A DNA stretch of 64,000 nucleotides, from NCBI RefSeq assembly GCF_004138125.1, contig NZ_RXHS01000007.1:124001-188000 (forward strand), written 5' to 3'. Positions 29,501 to 38,116 of the stretch are shown here, piece after piece. The DNA is from Seramator thermalis. Lineage in GTDB: Bacteria > Bacteroidota > Bacteroidia > Bacteroidales > Dysgonomonadaceae. A program made the translations under genes and the position numbers. The notes beneath the pieces were generated by a model, which was not told the DNA's origin, searched no databases, and was given only the letters and a program-made list of their open reading frames with translations. How positions within the stretch are numbered: the stretch's first letter is position 1; each line of letters begins with the position of its first letter.

Positions 29501-31121
29501 GCGACATGACAAGCTCTTCTCGGATAGGATCGATTGGCGGATTGGTTACCTGTGCGAATTGTTGTCGAAAATAGTTGAATAGTCGTTGTGGCTTATCCGA
29601 AAAAGCGGCCAATTCCACATCATTGCCCATCGACGAGGTAGGTTCCTTGCCTTCCTGAGCCATTGGCAATATCAGTTTATCCACATCTTCCACCGTGTAA
29701 CCGAATGCTACCAATTGTCGGTCGAGATCTTTCATATCGTTGTTTACCATACGTCCGGAAGAAAGGTCATCCAGATTGACGCAATTTTTGTTGAGCCATT
29801 CTCGATAAGGGAAAGCATTCGCCAGTTCGTCCTTCAATTCTTTATCCGAATGAATCTGTCCTGTGAGAGTATCTACCAGAAGCATCTTGCCGGGCTTCAA
29901 CCGTCCACGAGCTTTGATGTTTTCCGGTTCTATGTCGATAGTTCCTGTTTCGGAAGCAATGATAATTGTGTGATCGTTGGTTATGGTATAGCGGGCAGGT
30001 CGCAATCCATTGCGGTCGAGCATTCCGCCTGCATATCTTCCGTCGCTGAAAAGTAAAGTTGCCGGACCATCCCAAGGCTCCATCAACATGCTGTGATATT
30101 CGAAGAATGCCTTGACGCTGTCCGAAATGGGATTTTTGTCGTTGAAGCTTTCAGGAACGAGCATGGCCATGGCGTGAGGCAAAGTTTTGCCGGACATTAC
30201 GAGAAATTCGAGGACATTGTCGAGCGAAGCACTGTCGCTCATGCCTGGTTGAACAATGGGATATAGCTCGTTGAGATCGCCCAAAACGTCTGATTTGAGA
30301 ACGCTTTCGCGGCTTTCCATCCATTGGCGGTTGCCTCGAATGGTATTGATCTCGCCATTGTGTGCCAACATACGGAACGGTTGTGCCAAATCCCAAGTTG
30401 GGAATGTATTGGTGCTGAATCGTGAGTGTACGAGCGCCAATCGCGAAGTGAAATTCGGGTTCGTCAAATCGGGAAAATATTCTCGCAGTTGTAGAGAAGT
30501 GAGCATCCCTTTGTAAACCATTTGCCGTGCAGACAGACTTACGATGTAAAACGAACGTTGTTTGCCGATTGCGGTATGTGCAATGGCGTTTTCTATTTTT
30601 TTACGAACAATATATAGTTTTCTTTCGAGCTCTTCGAGTGAAAAAAATCCGGTAACGAATAACTGTTTGATATCTGGTTCATTGGAAGCAGAAATTTCGC
30701 CCAAACAGTTGCTGTTGACAGGAACATCGCGCAGATGAAGCAGTTTTAGACCTTCTTCCTCAAGCTTTTCGGAAATGATGTTGAGACAGAGATCTTGATC
30801 TTCGGCCTTTTTGGGTAAAAATACAAGTCCCGTTCCGTAACGACCTTCCGCAGGAACTGCAATACCCTGCAGAAGAATAAATTCGTGCGGGATTTGAACT
30901 AAAATCCCGGCTCCGTCGCCGGTTTTGTTATCGGCACTTTCTGCGCCGCGATGTACCATGTTTTCAAGTACGCATAATCCTTTTTCGACGATGTCATGCG
31001 ATTTTTCGCCATCAAGTGTAATAACCAAACCTACACCGCACGCATCATGTTCGTTTTGGGAGGAATAAAGCGTATTTTGTTCAAATTGAAAAATTTGTTG
31101 GAAGGGATTATCTTCGTTCAT
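26592..31121 (-). CDS. gltB: Glutamate synthase large subunit
   Basis: This 1509-residue protein transfers the glutamine amide to 2-oxoglutarate. A short propeptide ends before Cys28 in EHDACGVG, the amidotransferase nucleophile. The central FMN/iron-sulfur region includes SGSEGGTGASPASS and the cysteines of CVMMRKCHMNTCPVG near residue 1145. The C-terminal glycine-rich domain shows repeats such as GYGLSGGRIIV-type segments. The length is normal for the NADPH enzyme. Two hairpins separate it from glnN, and no -7 element is visible in that gap. Confidence 0.96.
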   Translation of the reverse strand: MNEDNPFQQIFQFEQNTLYSSQNEHDACGVGLVITLDGEKSHDIVEKGLCVLENMVHRGAESADNKTGDGAGILVQIPHEFILLQGIAVPAEGRYGTGLVFLPKKAEDQDLCLNIISEKLEEEGLKLLHLRDVPVNSNCLGEISASNEPDIKQLFVTGFFSLEELERKLYIVRKKIENAIAHTAIGKQRSFYIVSLSARQMVYKGMLTSLQLREYFPDLTNPNFTSRLALVHSRFSTNTFPTWDLAQPFRMLAHNGEINTIRGNRQWMESRESVLKSDVLGDLNELYPIVQPGMSDSASLDNVLEFLVMSGKTLPHAMAMLVPESFNDKNPISDSVKAFFEYHSMLMEPWDGPATLLFSDGRYAGGMLDRNGLRPARYTITNDHTIIIASETGTIDIEPENIKARGRLKPGKMLLVDTLTGQIHSDKELKDELANAFPYREWLNKNCVNLDDLSSGRMVNNDMKDLDRQLVAFGYTVEDVDKLILPMAQEGKEPTSSMGNDVELAAFSDKPQRLFNYFRQQFAQVTNPPIDPIREELVMSLTGYIGAIHQNLLGNIPELSKIVKIKSPILTNTHFDILSNLRYKGFQTAILPMLFDPKKGEEGLRKAIDELCVAVEKAVDEGKNYIVLSDRGVDANHAPIPSLLATSAVHLYLVEKRKRMQIDIVVESAEPREVMHFALLFGFGANAINPYLVFALLSDKVKSGELPMDFKSAKQNYIHAVNKGLLKVLSKMGNSTLRSYRGAHIFEALGISSEVLNKYFRDISSKIEGIDLSDIAREVLEPYNRAFALNNEPLVLKNLGFYAYRIDGVYHAWNPETIALLQISTRTNDYGKFKEFTRLSDEKSSPAFIRDLLGYKRNPIDISEVEPIENIMKRFCTGAMSYGSISIEAHEAMAKAMNIIGGRSNTGEGGEDPERFKPRADGLSTRSAIKQIASGRFGVTTEYLVNADELQIKIAQGAKPGEGGQLPGYKVDKIIAKTRHSIPGISLISPPPHHDIYSIEDLAQLIFDLKNVNPRAVISVKLVSESGVGTIAAGVAKAKADLIVISGSEGGTGASPASSIKHAGLPLEIGLAETQQTLVINNLRSVVKLQTDGQLKTGRDIVIAAMLGAEEYGFATSALIVLGCVMMRKCHMNTCPVGVATQDEELRKKFVGRYEYLVNFFRFMAQNVREHLAELGFRSLDEIIGRSDLLVRRHYPESEKSEKIDLSRIMFFPEEATKVSIRKTTPQQHKIDDVLDRNLIRQSISAIEFKQPVSIVSPIRNTDRATGAMLSGEIALRYGNDGLPDDTITAIFNGSAGQSFGAFLAKGVTFRLYGDSNDYLGKGLSGGRIIVAPPMGSRFKPEENIICGNTLLYGATSGEVFINGVVGERFCVRNSGAIAVVEGAGDHCCEYMTGGRTVVLGRTGRNFAAGMSGGIAYVLDEEGDFDYYCNMQMVELSLIEEMADNKELKSLIQKHHRYTGSPLAKKILDNWDEYVEKFIKVIPIEYKKVLQEERMMELNKKIATVERDY

Positions 31122-31145
31122 AGTGGAATTTGTAGATTTTATTAA

Positions 31146-31174
31146 AATAGTGGATAAATCACTTATCCACTATT
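31146..31174 (-). terminator. Hairpin in the glnN-gltB gap
   Basis: Perfect 12-bp arms (31146-31157, 31163-31174) with a 5-base loop, followed on the minus strand by TTTT. It lies only 24 bases ahead of gltB, so it may act as an attenuator for gltB as much as a terminator of glnN. Confidence 0.6.
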
Positions 31175-31205
31175 CCTCATTATTAAACTGAAAAAAATAA
31201 AAAAA

Positions 31206-31220
31206 TTGAGGTTTTCTCAA
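31206..31220 (-). terminator. Terminator overlapping the glnN stop codon
   Basis: TTGAG-AAAAC-CTCAA on the minus strand is followed by a T-rich tract of two runs of seven T. The stem includes the TGA stop of glnN. The stem is short and AT-rich. Confidence 0.5.
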
Positions 31221-33412
31221 CTTATAAAGAGCAGTTCGCGATATTTCGGCAGTGGCCACATTTCGTTGTCAACTATAAGTTCGAGCTTGTCCACATGATA
31301 CCGAATCGTGTTGAAAAACGGTTCTACGGTATCATGATATGCTATAGCTTTTTCGCGGGCATCTTCTATTTTGTTTGCAACCTTGCGCGCTTCCACCATG
31401 GCATCTACGCTGTTTTTGATCACCGAAATATGCGAAGCAATCTGTTCGATGAGAGAGGCATCTTCCTTAGACAGTTCTTCCGCTTTTTTTGCATCGAAAA
31501 CCGCCCTCATTTTATAAAGATTGTCGAGCAATACCGATTGATATTGAGTGGCAACAGGAATGATATGATTGATCGACAGGTCTCCAAGAACACGCGCCTC
31601 AATCTGGATTTTCTTAGTATAGGTTTCCCATTTCACTTCGTTGCGAGCATGAAGTTCTTTTTTGGACATGACATTGATGCTTTCGAACATGTGTACCGAC
31701 TGTTCGGAGGTATATGCATCGTAGATAAGCGGAACACTTGTTTCACAATCGAGGCCACGTTGCTTGGCTTCTTCTTTCCATTCGTCGCTATAACCATTCC
31801 CGTCAAAGCGTATGGGTTTGCATTCCTTGATGTAGATGCGCAGTGTATCGAAAATCGCCTGTTCTTTTTTCATTCCTTGCTTCATCTTTGCATCGATTAT
31901 TTTTTTGAAATCGATGAGTTGCGCTGCAACGGCGGAATTGAGTGCTATCATTGCCGATGCACAATTGGCCGAAGATCCTACGGCACGAAACTCGAACCGA
32001 TTCCCGGTAAAAGCGAAAGGAGAGGTCCGGTTTCTGTCTGTATTGTCAATCAAAACTTCGGGAATGTGAGTAATTCCCAACTTCATTTTTTTTAATTCGT
32101 CCACCGTAATATCGTCGTCTTCCGAACTGTATTCAATTTTGTCGAGAACAGCAGAGATTTGAGTTCCCAAGAAAACCGAAATAATGGCCGGAGGTGCTTC
32201 ATTGGCCCCCAATCGGTGTGCATTATTTGCTGACATGATAGACGCCTTGATTAATGCATTGTGCTTATAAACCGCCATAAGCGTGTTTACGAGAAAGGTG
32301 ACAAATTGCAGATTTTCGTTGGCGGTTTTTCCCGGTGTGAAAAGTCCGACACCCGTGTCTGTTCCTAATGACCAGTTATTGTGTTTCCCCGATCCATTAA
32401 TACCCGCAAAAGGCTTTTCGTGCAACAAAAGTTTGAAGTTGTGTTTCGAGGCTATTTTTTCCATCAACGACATTACGAGCAGGTTTTGATCGACTGCGAG
32501 ATTAGTTTCTCCAAAAATGGGGGCTAACTCGAACTGGTTTGGAGCCACTTCGTTATGTCGAGTTTTCAACGGAATGCCGTATTTGTAGGCTTCAAATTCA
32601 ACTTCGCGCATAAATGCAGCCACACGAGGAGGGATAGATCCAAAATAGTGATCTTCCAATTGTTGGTTTTTTGCACTTTCGTGACCCATCAAAGTGCGGC
32701 CGGTTAGGCTTAAATCAGGACGGGCATCGTATAACGCCTGATCTACCAGGAAGTATTCCTGTTCCCACCCAAGATACGAAAATACTTTTTTGACCGAAGG
32801 GTCGAATAATTTGCAGACTTCGGTAGCCGCTTTGTCGACAGCCGAAAGACTCTTGAGCAGCGGAGCTTTGTAATCGAGCGCTTCGCCGGTATATGAAATA
32901 AAAACCGTAGGAATGCATAACGTGTCGTCAACGATAAATGCCGGAGATGATGGGTCCCAAGCTGTGTAACCACGAGCTTCGAAAGTATTGCGAATACCTC
33001 CACTCGGAAAACTCGAGGCATCAGGTTCTTGTTGCGCCAGCAGTTTTCCCGAAAAACGTTCGATGATATCTCCACCCGCAACATCCTCGTAATCGATAAA
33101 CGAATCGTGTTTTTCGGCTGTTCCCTCTGTCAGTGGTTGAAACCAGTGTGTATAATGAGTAGCGCCCATTTCCATTGCCCACATTTTCATTCCTGCAGCC
33201 ACGTGATCGGCTATTTCGCGTTGAAGGGTTGCTCCTTTGTCAATAGCCTCCAATACTGTTTTCATCGTCTCTTTCGAGAGATATTTAGCCATTCGTTTAC
33301 GGTTGAAAACGTATTTTCCGTAATACTCCGATGGAAGCCCATCAGGTGCTGCAATTTCTACGGGAGTGTGCTTGCTCGCTTCCTCCACAGCTTTAAATCT
33401 TAATCTTGACAT
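31217..33412 (-). CDS. glnN: Glutamine synthetase type III
   Basis: GSIII of 731 residues makes glutamine from glutamate, ammonium and ATP. The family-specific N-terminus MSRLRFKAVEEA supports the start at 33412 rather than the open frame to 33469. Motifs such as HNEVAPNQFELAPIF, GSGKHNNWSLGT and RTSPFAFTGNRFEFRAVGSS form the active site. GSIII is typical of Bacteroidota and is unrelated in length to GSI (about 470 residues). It heads the nitrogen block with a full consensus promoter. Confidence 0.96.
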   Translation of the reverse strand: MSRLRFKAVEEASKHTPVEIAAPDGLPSEYYGKYVFNRKRMAKYLSKETMKTVLEAIDKGATLQREIADHVAAGMKMWAMEMGATHYTHWFQPLTEGTAEKHDSFIDYEDVAGGDIIERFSGKLLAQQEPDASSFPSGGIRNTFEARGYTAWDPSSPAFIVDDTLCIPTVFISYTGEALDYKAPLLKSLSAVDKAATEVCKLFDPSVKKVFSYLGWEQEYFLVDQALYDARPDLSLTGRTLMGHESAKNQQLEDHYFGSIPPRVAAFMREVEFEAYKYGIPLKTRHNEVAPNQFELAPIFGETNLAVDQNLLVMSLMEKIASKHNFKLLLHEKPFAGINGSGKHNNWSLGTDTGVGLFTPGKTANENLQFVTFLVNTLMAVYKHNALIKASIMSANNAHRLGANEAPPAIISVFLGTQISAVLDKIEYSSEDDDITVDELKKMKLGITHIPEVLIDNTDRNRTSPFAFTGNRFEFRAVGSSANCASAMIALNSAVAAQLIDFKKIIDAKMKQGMKKEQAIFDTLRIYIKECKPIRFDGNGYSDEWKEEAKQRGLDCETSVPLIYDAYTSEQSVHMFESINVMSKKELHARNEVKWETYTKKIQIEARVLGDLSINHIIPVATQYQSVLLDNLYKMRAVFDAKKAEELSKEDASLIEQIASHISVIKNSVDAMVEARKVANKIEDAREKAIAYHDTVEPFFNTIRYHVDKLELIVDNEMWPLPKYRELLFIS

Positions 33413-33536
33413 AGGTTGTGATATGAATAAATGTGATAAAATATTATCGTTTTTTGTTTGCTTTGCCAAATTTCATTGCTTTATTTTTGATTCAAATCTT
33501 TTGACTAAAAATATCGGTTCGAAATCTTTTATGCTA

Positions 33537-33568
33537 CAAAAGTAATACAATATTTTTTTTTCGACAAA
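33537..33568 (-). promoter_or_regulatory. Promoter of glnN with full Bacteroidota consensus
   Basis: On the minus strand TTTG (33565-33568), 20 bases, then TACTTTTG (33537-33544) match the -33/-7 consensus with ideal spacing. The leader is about 120 nt. Confidence 0.65.
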
Positions 33569-34034
33569 ATAAATATCCATTTGTTTGTTGAAAAAGATAA
33601 TATTTAACATTATGATAGGGAAAATTGAAATATTGTGTCAATATGTATGGTTTGGAGAAAGTGATAAATCATATTGATGTGTTTTTGGGGATATGGGTGA
33701 AGAATTAGAATGAAAGAAGAATTCAAGATGCTCGTTCGGTTCTATGAGTTGATGTTTTTTCTTTACAAGTTCTTCTTACTTTGGGTATTATCTTGCATGG
33801 AAAATACGTTTTGTTATTTTATACGAGTGATAGGAATTTTGATGATAGTCGTGTACTGAAAATTGATCGAATAGTAGTGAATAGCGTACACGGACAACTT
33901 AGTTCGATCTAAATACGACGGAAGTACGAAGCTAAGATGGTATTCGAAAAATGGTGGGGAAAAGGGGTAAACTTCTCCTTGAAAATCGATTAACGATATC
34001 GTTGATATTGTTTTAATGCTCAAAATCTGCAAAA
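33569..34034. other. Gene-free stretch between glnN promoter and tRNA-Leu terminator
   Basis: About 465 bases hold no gene I can support; a 72-codon minus-strand frame at 33814-34032 has no family resemblance. The only structure seen is the 11-bp periodic repeat at 33886-33929. Confidence 0.5.
33886..33929. repeat. Degenerate 11-bp tandem repeat, about four units
   Basis: Units GTACACGGACA, ACTTAGTTCGA, TCTAAATACGA and CGGAAGTACGA follow at 11-bp steps. On the opposite strand TTCGTACTTCCGTCGTA differs by two bases from a word in the repeat at 63942-64000. Confidence 0.5.
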
Positions 34035-34068
34035 GGACAGCCTGTAATTATTTAATTACAGGCTGTCC
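34035..34068 (-). terminator. Terminator of tRNA-Leu
   Basis: Perfect 16-bp arms (34035-34050, 34053-34068) around a 2-base centre, then TTTT on the minus strand, 17 bases after the tRNA 3' end. Confidence 0.8.
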
Positions 34069-34084
34069 GGAAAAATATTGAATG

Positions 34085-34168
34085 TACCCAGAGCCGGGAT
34101 CGAACCGGCATGGAAGTGAATCCACTGGTGTTTGAGACCAGCGCGTCTACCAATTCCGCCATCTGGGC
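34085..34168 (-). tRNA. tRNA-Leu (anticodon CAA)
   Basis: The 84-nt gene folds as a class II tRNA. The acceptor stem pairs GCCCAGA with TCTGGGT, the anticodon stem CTGGT/ACCAG carries loop CTCAAAC with anticodon CAA at 34132-34134 (reads UUG), a variable arm TGGA..TCCA is present, and the T arm is GCCGG-TTCGATC-CCGGC. The 3' CCA is not encoded. It is followed by its own terminator. Confidence 0.95.
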
Positions 34169-34407
34169 AACATTGCTTCACAAAGTGTGTGCAAAAGTAC
34201 GCATATTTTTGAAAATAGAAAAAAGTTGACTTGTTTTTTTATTTTCTCGAAGCAAAAAACCACAGATGGCGGTTTTTTTTCGTATTTTTATTTCCGAAAC
34301 ACAATGTTAAAACAATCGGTAGCGAATGACTGTTATAATTAGATGAAACATATTTGCAATGCTATTATAAACATACATTTATTAACTGACAAAATAAGAA
34401 ATTCATA

Positions 34408-35487
34408 ATGAGGAATGACAATTATTGCGTTATTATGAGCGGCGGCGTAGGAAGCCGTTTTTGGCCTTTCAGTACCGAGGAAAAGCCCAAGCAGTTTCTT
34501 GATTTCTTTGGCATCGGAAGATCTCTTTTACAAAGCACATATGATCGTTTCAGGAAAATAGTGCCGGCTGAAAATATCTTTATCGTCACCAACGATGCCT
34601 ATGCCTCAATGACAAAAAAACAACTTCCGGAATTGGCCGACAATCAAATTCTACTTGAGCCAATGCGTCGCAATACAGCGCCGGCTATCGCTTACGCCAC
34701 ATATCGCATACGTGCGGTGAACCCCCGGGCAAATATTATTGTGGCACCATCGGATCATCTCATTCTCAGAGAAGAGCAATTTATATCCGATATCAACAAA
34801 GGTCTCGATTTTGTTGCAAAACATCCTGTATTATTTACTTTAGGCATCAAGCCCAATCGTCCCGAAACCGGATATGGCTACATTCAAATTAGTGGGGAAA
34901 AACTCGATGGGGTCAGAAAAGTGAAAACGTTTACCGAGAAGCCAAATATCGAGCTGGCCATGAAATTTTTGAGCAGTGGCGAATTTGTTTGGAATTCCGG
35001 TATTTTTCTTTGGAACGTAAACAGTATTCTGGATGCTTTCAACAAGTACTTACCCGACATTGTTCTTAAATTTAATGAAGGATTGGAGTTATTTAATACG
35101 CCTCACGAAAAGAAGTTTATAGACGATTCGTTCCCTTTTTGTCCGAATATATCGATAGATTACGGCATTCTTGAAAAGGCAGACAATGTTTATGTCAATG
35201 TATCTGATTTTGGATGGAGCGACTTGGGAACGTGGGGGTCGTTGCACGAAATTGCCCAAAAAGACGAGTTTGACAATGCAAATCTCAATTGCAAGTCATT
35301 ATTCATCGAAAGCTACAATAATATTGTTACGATGAGTGATGGAAAACTTGTGGTTGTTCAGGGGCTCGAAGATTTTATCGTGGCCGAATCGGATAAAGTG
35401 CTCCTGATTTGCAAAAAAAGTGAAGAACAGCGGATCAAACATTTCGTGATGGATGTGAAATTCCGTTTTGGAGAAGAATTTGTCTGA
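34408..35487 (+). CDS. manC: Mannose-1-phosphate guanylyltransferase
   Basis: This 359-residue enzyme makes GDP-mannose from mannose 1-phosphate and GTP for surface polysaccharides. The signature SGGVGSRFWPFSTEEKPKQFL-like stretch lies at residues 11-31, and FTEKPN and WNSGIFLW follow as expected. It lacks the C-terminal phosphomannose isomerase domain of the two-domain form. It stands alone between tRNA-Leu and a strong terminator. Confidence 0.93.
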   Translation: MRNDNYCVIMSGGVGSRFWPFSTEEKPKQFLDFFGIGRSLLQSTYDRFRKIVPAENIFIVTNDAYASMTKKQLPELADNQILLEPMRRNTAPAIAYATYRIRAVNPRANIIVAPSDHLILREEQFISDINKGLDFVAKHPVLFTLGIKPNRPETGYGYIQISGEKLDGVRKVKTFTEKPNIELAMKFLSSGEFVWNSGIFLWNVNSILDAFNKYLPDIVLKFNEGLELFNTPHEKKFIDDSFPFCPNISIDYGILEKADNVYVNVSDFGWSDLGTWGSLHEIAQKDEFDNANLNCKSLFIESYNNIVTMSDGKLVVVQGLEDFIVAESDKVLLICKKSEEQRIKHFVMDVKFRFGEEFV

Positions 35488-35513
35488 ATATACTCAGCCT
35501 ATTCTTTCATGCA

Positions 35514-35562
35514 AAAACAGACACGACATAACGGGAAAATCTCGTTTTGTCGTGTCTGTTTT
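35514..35562 (+). terminator. Terminator of manC
   Basis: Perfect 15-bp arms AAAACAGACACGACA and TGTCGTGTCTGTTTT at 35514-35528 and 35548-35562, ending in four T residues. The A- and T-flanks let it work in both directions. Confidence 0.75.
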
Positions 35563-35746
35563 CATCAAGGAACGAGTGTTTCGTTTTTCACTCACTACCG
35601 CCAGCTCTTCTTATTTGTAAACCGCAATACTTCTTCCTCCAAAATGACGCAAGGTTTACCCAAAAAGCGCTAAAAGAATAAGAAATTCTGTTCAACCCTA
35701 CTTTTTTGTTGCTGTTTTTTGCAAAACAATAATTGGGTAATGATTT

Positions 35747-36973
35747 TTAATTGTATGCTTTTTCGCCGTGTTCGAAGAAATCAAGCCCAATTTCTTCTTC
35801 TTTAGCAGTTACTCTGATTCCGATCGTGTATTTTAATAGAGAGAATAAAATAACAGCACACAGAATTGCCCATCCTCCTACTGTTACAACTCCGATTAAC
35901 TGACTAAGCAATACCTGGGCGTTGCCGCCATACAGAATGCCTAACGAATCAGGATTATTTGAAAAGAATCCTACCATTAATGTTCCAAAAGCGCCGCAGA
36001 CCCCATGAACGGAAATAGCCCCTACAGGATCGTCTATTTTTACGGTCTTATCGAAGAACTCTACCGCAAAAACAACCAGCACGCCTGCTATCAATCCGAT
36101 AATGATTGCTCCTCCGGGCGTAACCACGTCGCATCCTGCCGTGATCGCTACAAGTCCGGCAAGAACTCCGTTCAATGTCATACTGAATGTGGGTTTTCCA
36201 TACCTCAACCATGTTGTAGCAAGAGTGGCTATACCCCCTGCGGCAGCTGCACCATTGGTAGTTACAAAAATATTGGCGACCAAATCGGGATTGGATAAAC
36301 CGAGGGTCGATCCCGGATTGAATCCAAACCATCCCACCCAAAGAATAAAAACTCCTAAGGCCGCTAAAGTGAGGCTATGACCTGGAATGGCCATTGCTTT
36401 TCCGTTTTTGTATTTACCTCTTCGAGGTCCCAGAAATGCAGCGCCAATTAACGCGATCCATCCCCCGACAGAATGAACAACAGTAGAACCTGCAAAATCG
36501 TGAAACGGAGTTTCCATCGCCGAAAGCCATCCTCCTCCCCATACCCAGTGTCCGGAAACGGGATAAATGATTGCCGAAATTACCAAACTATAAATTAAAT
36601 AAGCTTTAAATTTTGTTCGTTCGGCCATAGCGCCCGAGACGATGGTTGAAGCCGTAGCTGCAAAAACAAGTTGGAAAAAGAAAAAGGCCATATTCGGGAG
36701 ACCAACAGAAGCCCCATGATCAATTTTTGAAAACCACTCGAACTTTCCGATAAATCCGCTTCCGTTTCCATACATGAGTCCATATCCTATAATCCAGAAA
36801 ACGACGCTTCCGATGCAAAAATCTATTAGGTTTTTGAACAAAATGTTGGTCGTATTTTTTGTACGAGTGAATCCCGTTTCTACCAGAGCAAAGCCTGTTT
36901 GCATAAAAAATACTAAAACGGCCGTTATCAATACCCAGACTGTATTTAATGCAGATAATGTTGATGTGTCCAT
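35747..36973 (-). CDS. amt: Ammonium transporter
   Basis: This 408-residue protein has eleven hydrophobic helices. Conserved Amt features are FVETGFTRTKN-type N-terminal stretch, FHDFAGSTVVHSVGGW with the first pore His, and ISVHGVCGAFGTLMVG with the second pore His. It has no cleavable signal that I can see. It is the last gene of the porin-glnK-amt operon (21-base gap after glnK), the usual link with its P-II regulator. Confidence 0.95.
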   Translation of the reverse strand: MDTSTLSALNTVWVLITAVLVFFMQTGFALVETGFTRTKNTTNILFKNLIDFCIGSVVFWIIGYGLMYGNGSGFIGKFEWFSKIDHGASVGLPNMAFFFFQLVFAATASTIVSGAMAERTKFKAYLIYSLVISAIIYPVSGHWVWGGGWLSAMETPFHDFAGSTVVHSVGGWIALIGAAFLGPRRGKYKNGKAMAIPGHSLTLAALGVFILWVGWFGFNPGSTLGLSNPDLVANIFVTTNGAAAAGGIATLATTWLRYGKPTFSMTLNGVLAGLVAITAGCDVVTPGGAIIIGLIAGVLVVFAVEFFDKTVKIDDPVGAISVHGVCGAFGTLMVGFFSNNPDSLGILYGGNAQVLLSQLIGVVTVGGWAILCAVILFSLLKYTIGIRVTAKEEEIGLDFFEHGEKAYN

Positions 36974-36994
36974 AAGTGTAAGTATTATTTATTT

Positions 36995-37342
36995 TTATTC
37001 TTTGATGTATAATGATTCGGGACCCATTTCGCCGGTCCTGATTCGAATGGATTCCTCGATGGGTGAAATGAATATTTTTCCATCACCCAAGTCCCCTGTC
37101 CGCGCTGCTTTTATTATTGCATTGCAAGCAGGCTCAACGAATTGTTCGCGGCAAACGAAAGAAATGACAATTCGTTCAATCATCCTCGTTTCGTAAACGG
37201 TAGCACGGTAAATCGAACTCGATTTTTCGTTGCCTACGCCGGTAACTTCCCAATATGTCAAGAAGTCTATTCCTATGTTATGAAGTTCTTCAATTACTTC
37301 GTCATAACACGATCTGCGTACGATTGCTTCAATTCTTTTCAT
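36995..37342 (-). CDS. glnK: P-II family nitrogen regulator
   Basis: This 115-residue P-II protein probably gates Amt. The ends match P-II (MKRIEAIVRRSCYDEV; TGDLGDGKIFISPIEESIRIRTGE). The T-loop part differs: GVGNEKSSSIYRATVYETRMIERIVISF instead of a GRQKG-type loop, with Tyr45 in the place of the tyrosine that GlnD modifies in proteobacteria. It lies between the porin gene (29 bases) and amt (21 bases). Confidence 0.9.
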   Translation of the reverse strand: MKRIEAIVRRSCYDEVIEELHNIGIDFLTYWEVTGVGNEKSSSIYRATVYETRMIERIVISFVCREQFVEPACNAIIKAARTGDLGDGKIFISPIEESIRIRTGEMGPESLYIKE

Positions 37343-37371
37343 ATTTTTATTTTGAAATTAATTTGTCTTCT

Positions 37372-38040
37372 TTAAAGAGTAATGCCTGCTACCACATGAA
37401 ATTTCCGGGTGTTGGGATTTAAAATGACGCTTCCCTTAAGCGGGAAAGAAAATGTGGTTGATACGGGAATGTTTTTTGTTATGCCAACTCCGATATTGCT
37501 TATGTTGAAATTGCCGCTGACGGAATGCCAACCATCGCCACCACCCACGAAAATTCGGAAGTTTTTGTACGTATAGTCTGCCTCGAAATATACATCACTT
37601 CCCTGTGAACCTGCCCCGCCGGCTTTGTTTATAACGTAGTTAGCCGCAATGTTAAACCCTGAAATCCCGTAACCTCCGTTTATTTCAAAGGCGTGAGATC
37701 CTGTTTCCTCACTCGCGTCAAAATAGTCGTTCCCGTTTTCTATACTTGGAAAGTAGTAATCGGTCAAGCCCAGCCAAAGACCGAAATTAAATTGATATTT
37801 GGCGAATAAATCGGCTTCGAGGTAGCCGTCCACTCCTGCTGAACCCCAGCCACCGATCGAAAATCCATTCGTCGAAAAGGTTACTGTCGGCTGGATGGAA
37901 GAATTTGACAAGTAAAGTCCTCGCCACACATAGGAACTTACGATATCGGCACTCGCCGACCAATTCGAGGTCGTTTCCTGAGCATAAGAGCCTACCGTTA
38001 AAACGGCCAATGCTACAATCAATGAAATTTTCTTTTTCAT
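37372..38040 (-). CDS. TorF-like outer membrane porin of the ammonium operon
   Basis: The 222-residue protein has a signal peptide (MKKKISLIVALAVLTVGSYA) and then alternating beta strands with aromatic girdles. WSASADIVSSYVWRGLYLS at the start and the closing VTAGITL-like strand resemble the Gcw_chp/TorF putative porin family. It opens the operon with glnK and amt, so it may pass ammonium or amines through the outer membrane. The specificity is an inference from context only. Confidence 0.78.
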   Translation of the reverse strand: MKKKISLIVALAVLTVGSYAQETTSNWSASADIVSSYVWRGLYLSNSSIQPTVTFSTNGFSIGGWGSAGVDGYLEADLFAKYQFNFGLWLGLTDYYFPSIENGNDYFDASEETGSHAFEINGGYGISGFNIAANYVINKAGGAGSQGSDVYFEADYTYKNFRIFVGGGDGWHSVSGNFNISNIGVGITKNIPVSTTFSFPLKGSVILNPNTRKFHVVAGITL

Positions 38041-38083
38041 AACCTATAAACAATTGAAATTACATAATGAAATAATATCGGTG

Positions 38084-38116
38084 CAAATATAAATAAAATG
38101 ATAGATATAATCCAAA
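38084..38116 (-). promoter_or_regulatory. Promoter of the porin-glnK-amt operon
   Basis: On the minus strand TTTG (38113-38116), 21 bases, then TATATTTG (38084-38091). Both elements and spacing match the Bacteroidota consensus. Confidence 0.65.

Noticed and set aside
33413-33469. Extended N-terminus of glutamine synthetase III
   Set aside because: The family begins at MSRLRFK; the extension is AT-rich leader.
33814-34032. Minus-strand frame of 72 codons
   Set aside because: No recognisable domain, no start context, and it ends at the tRNA terminator.
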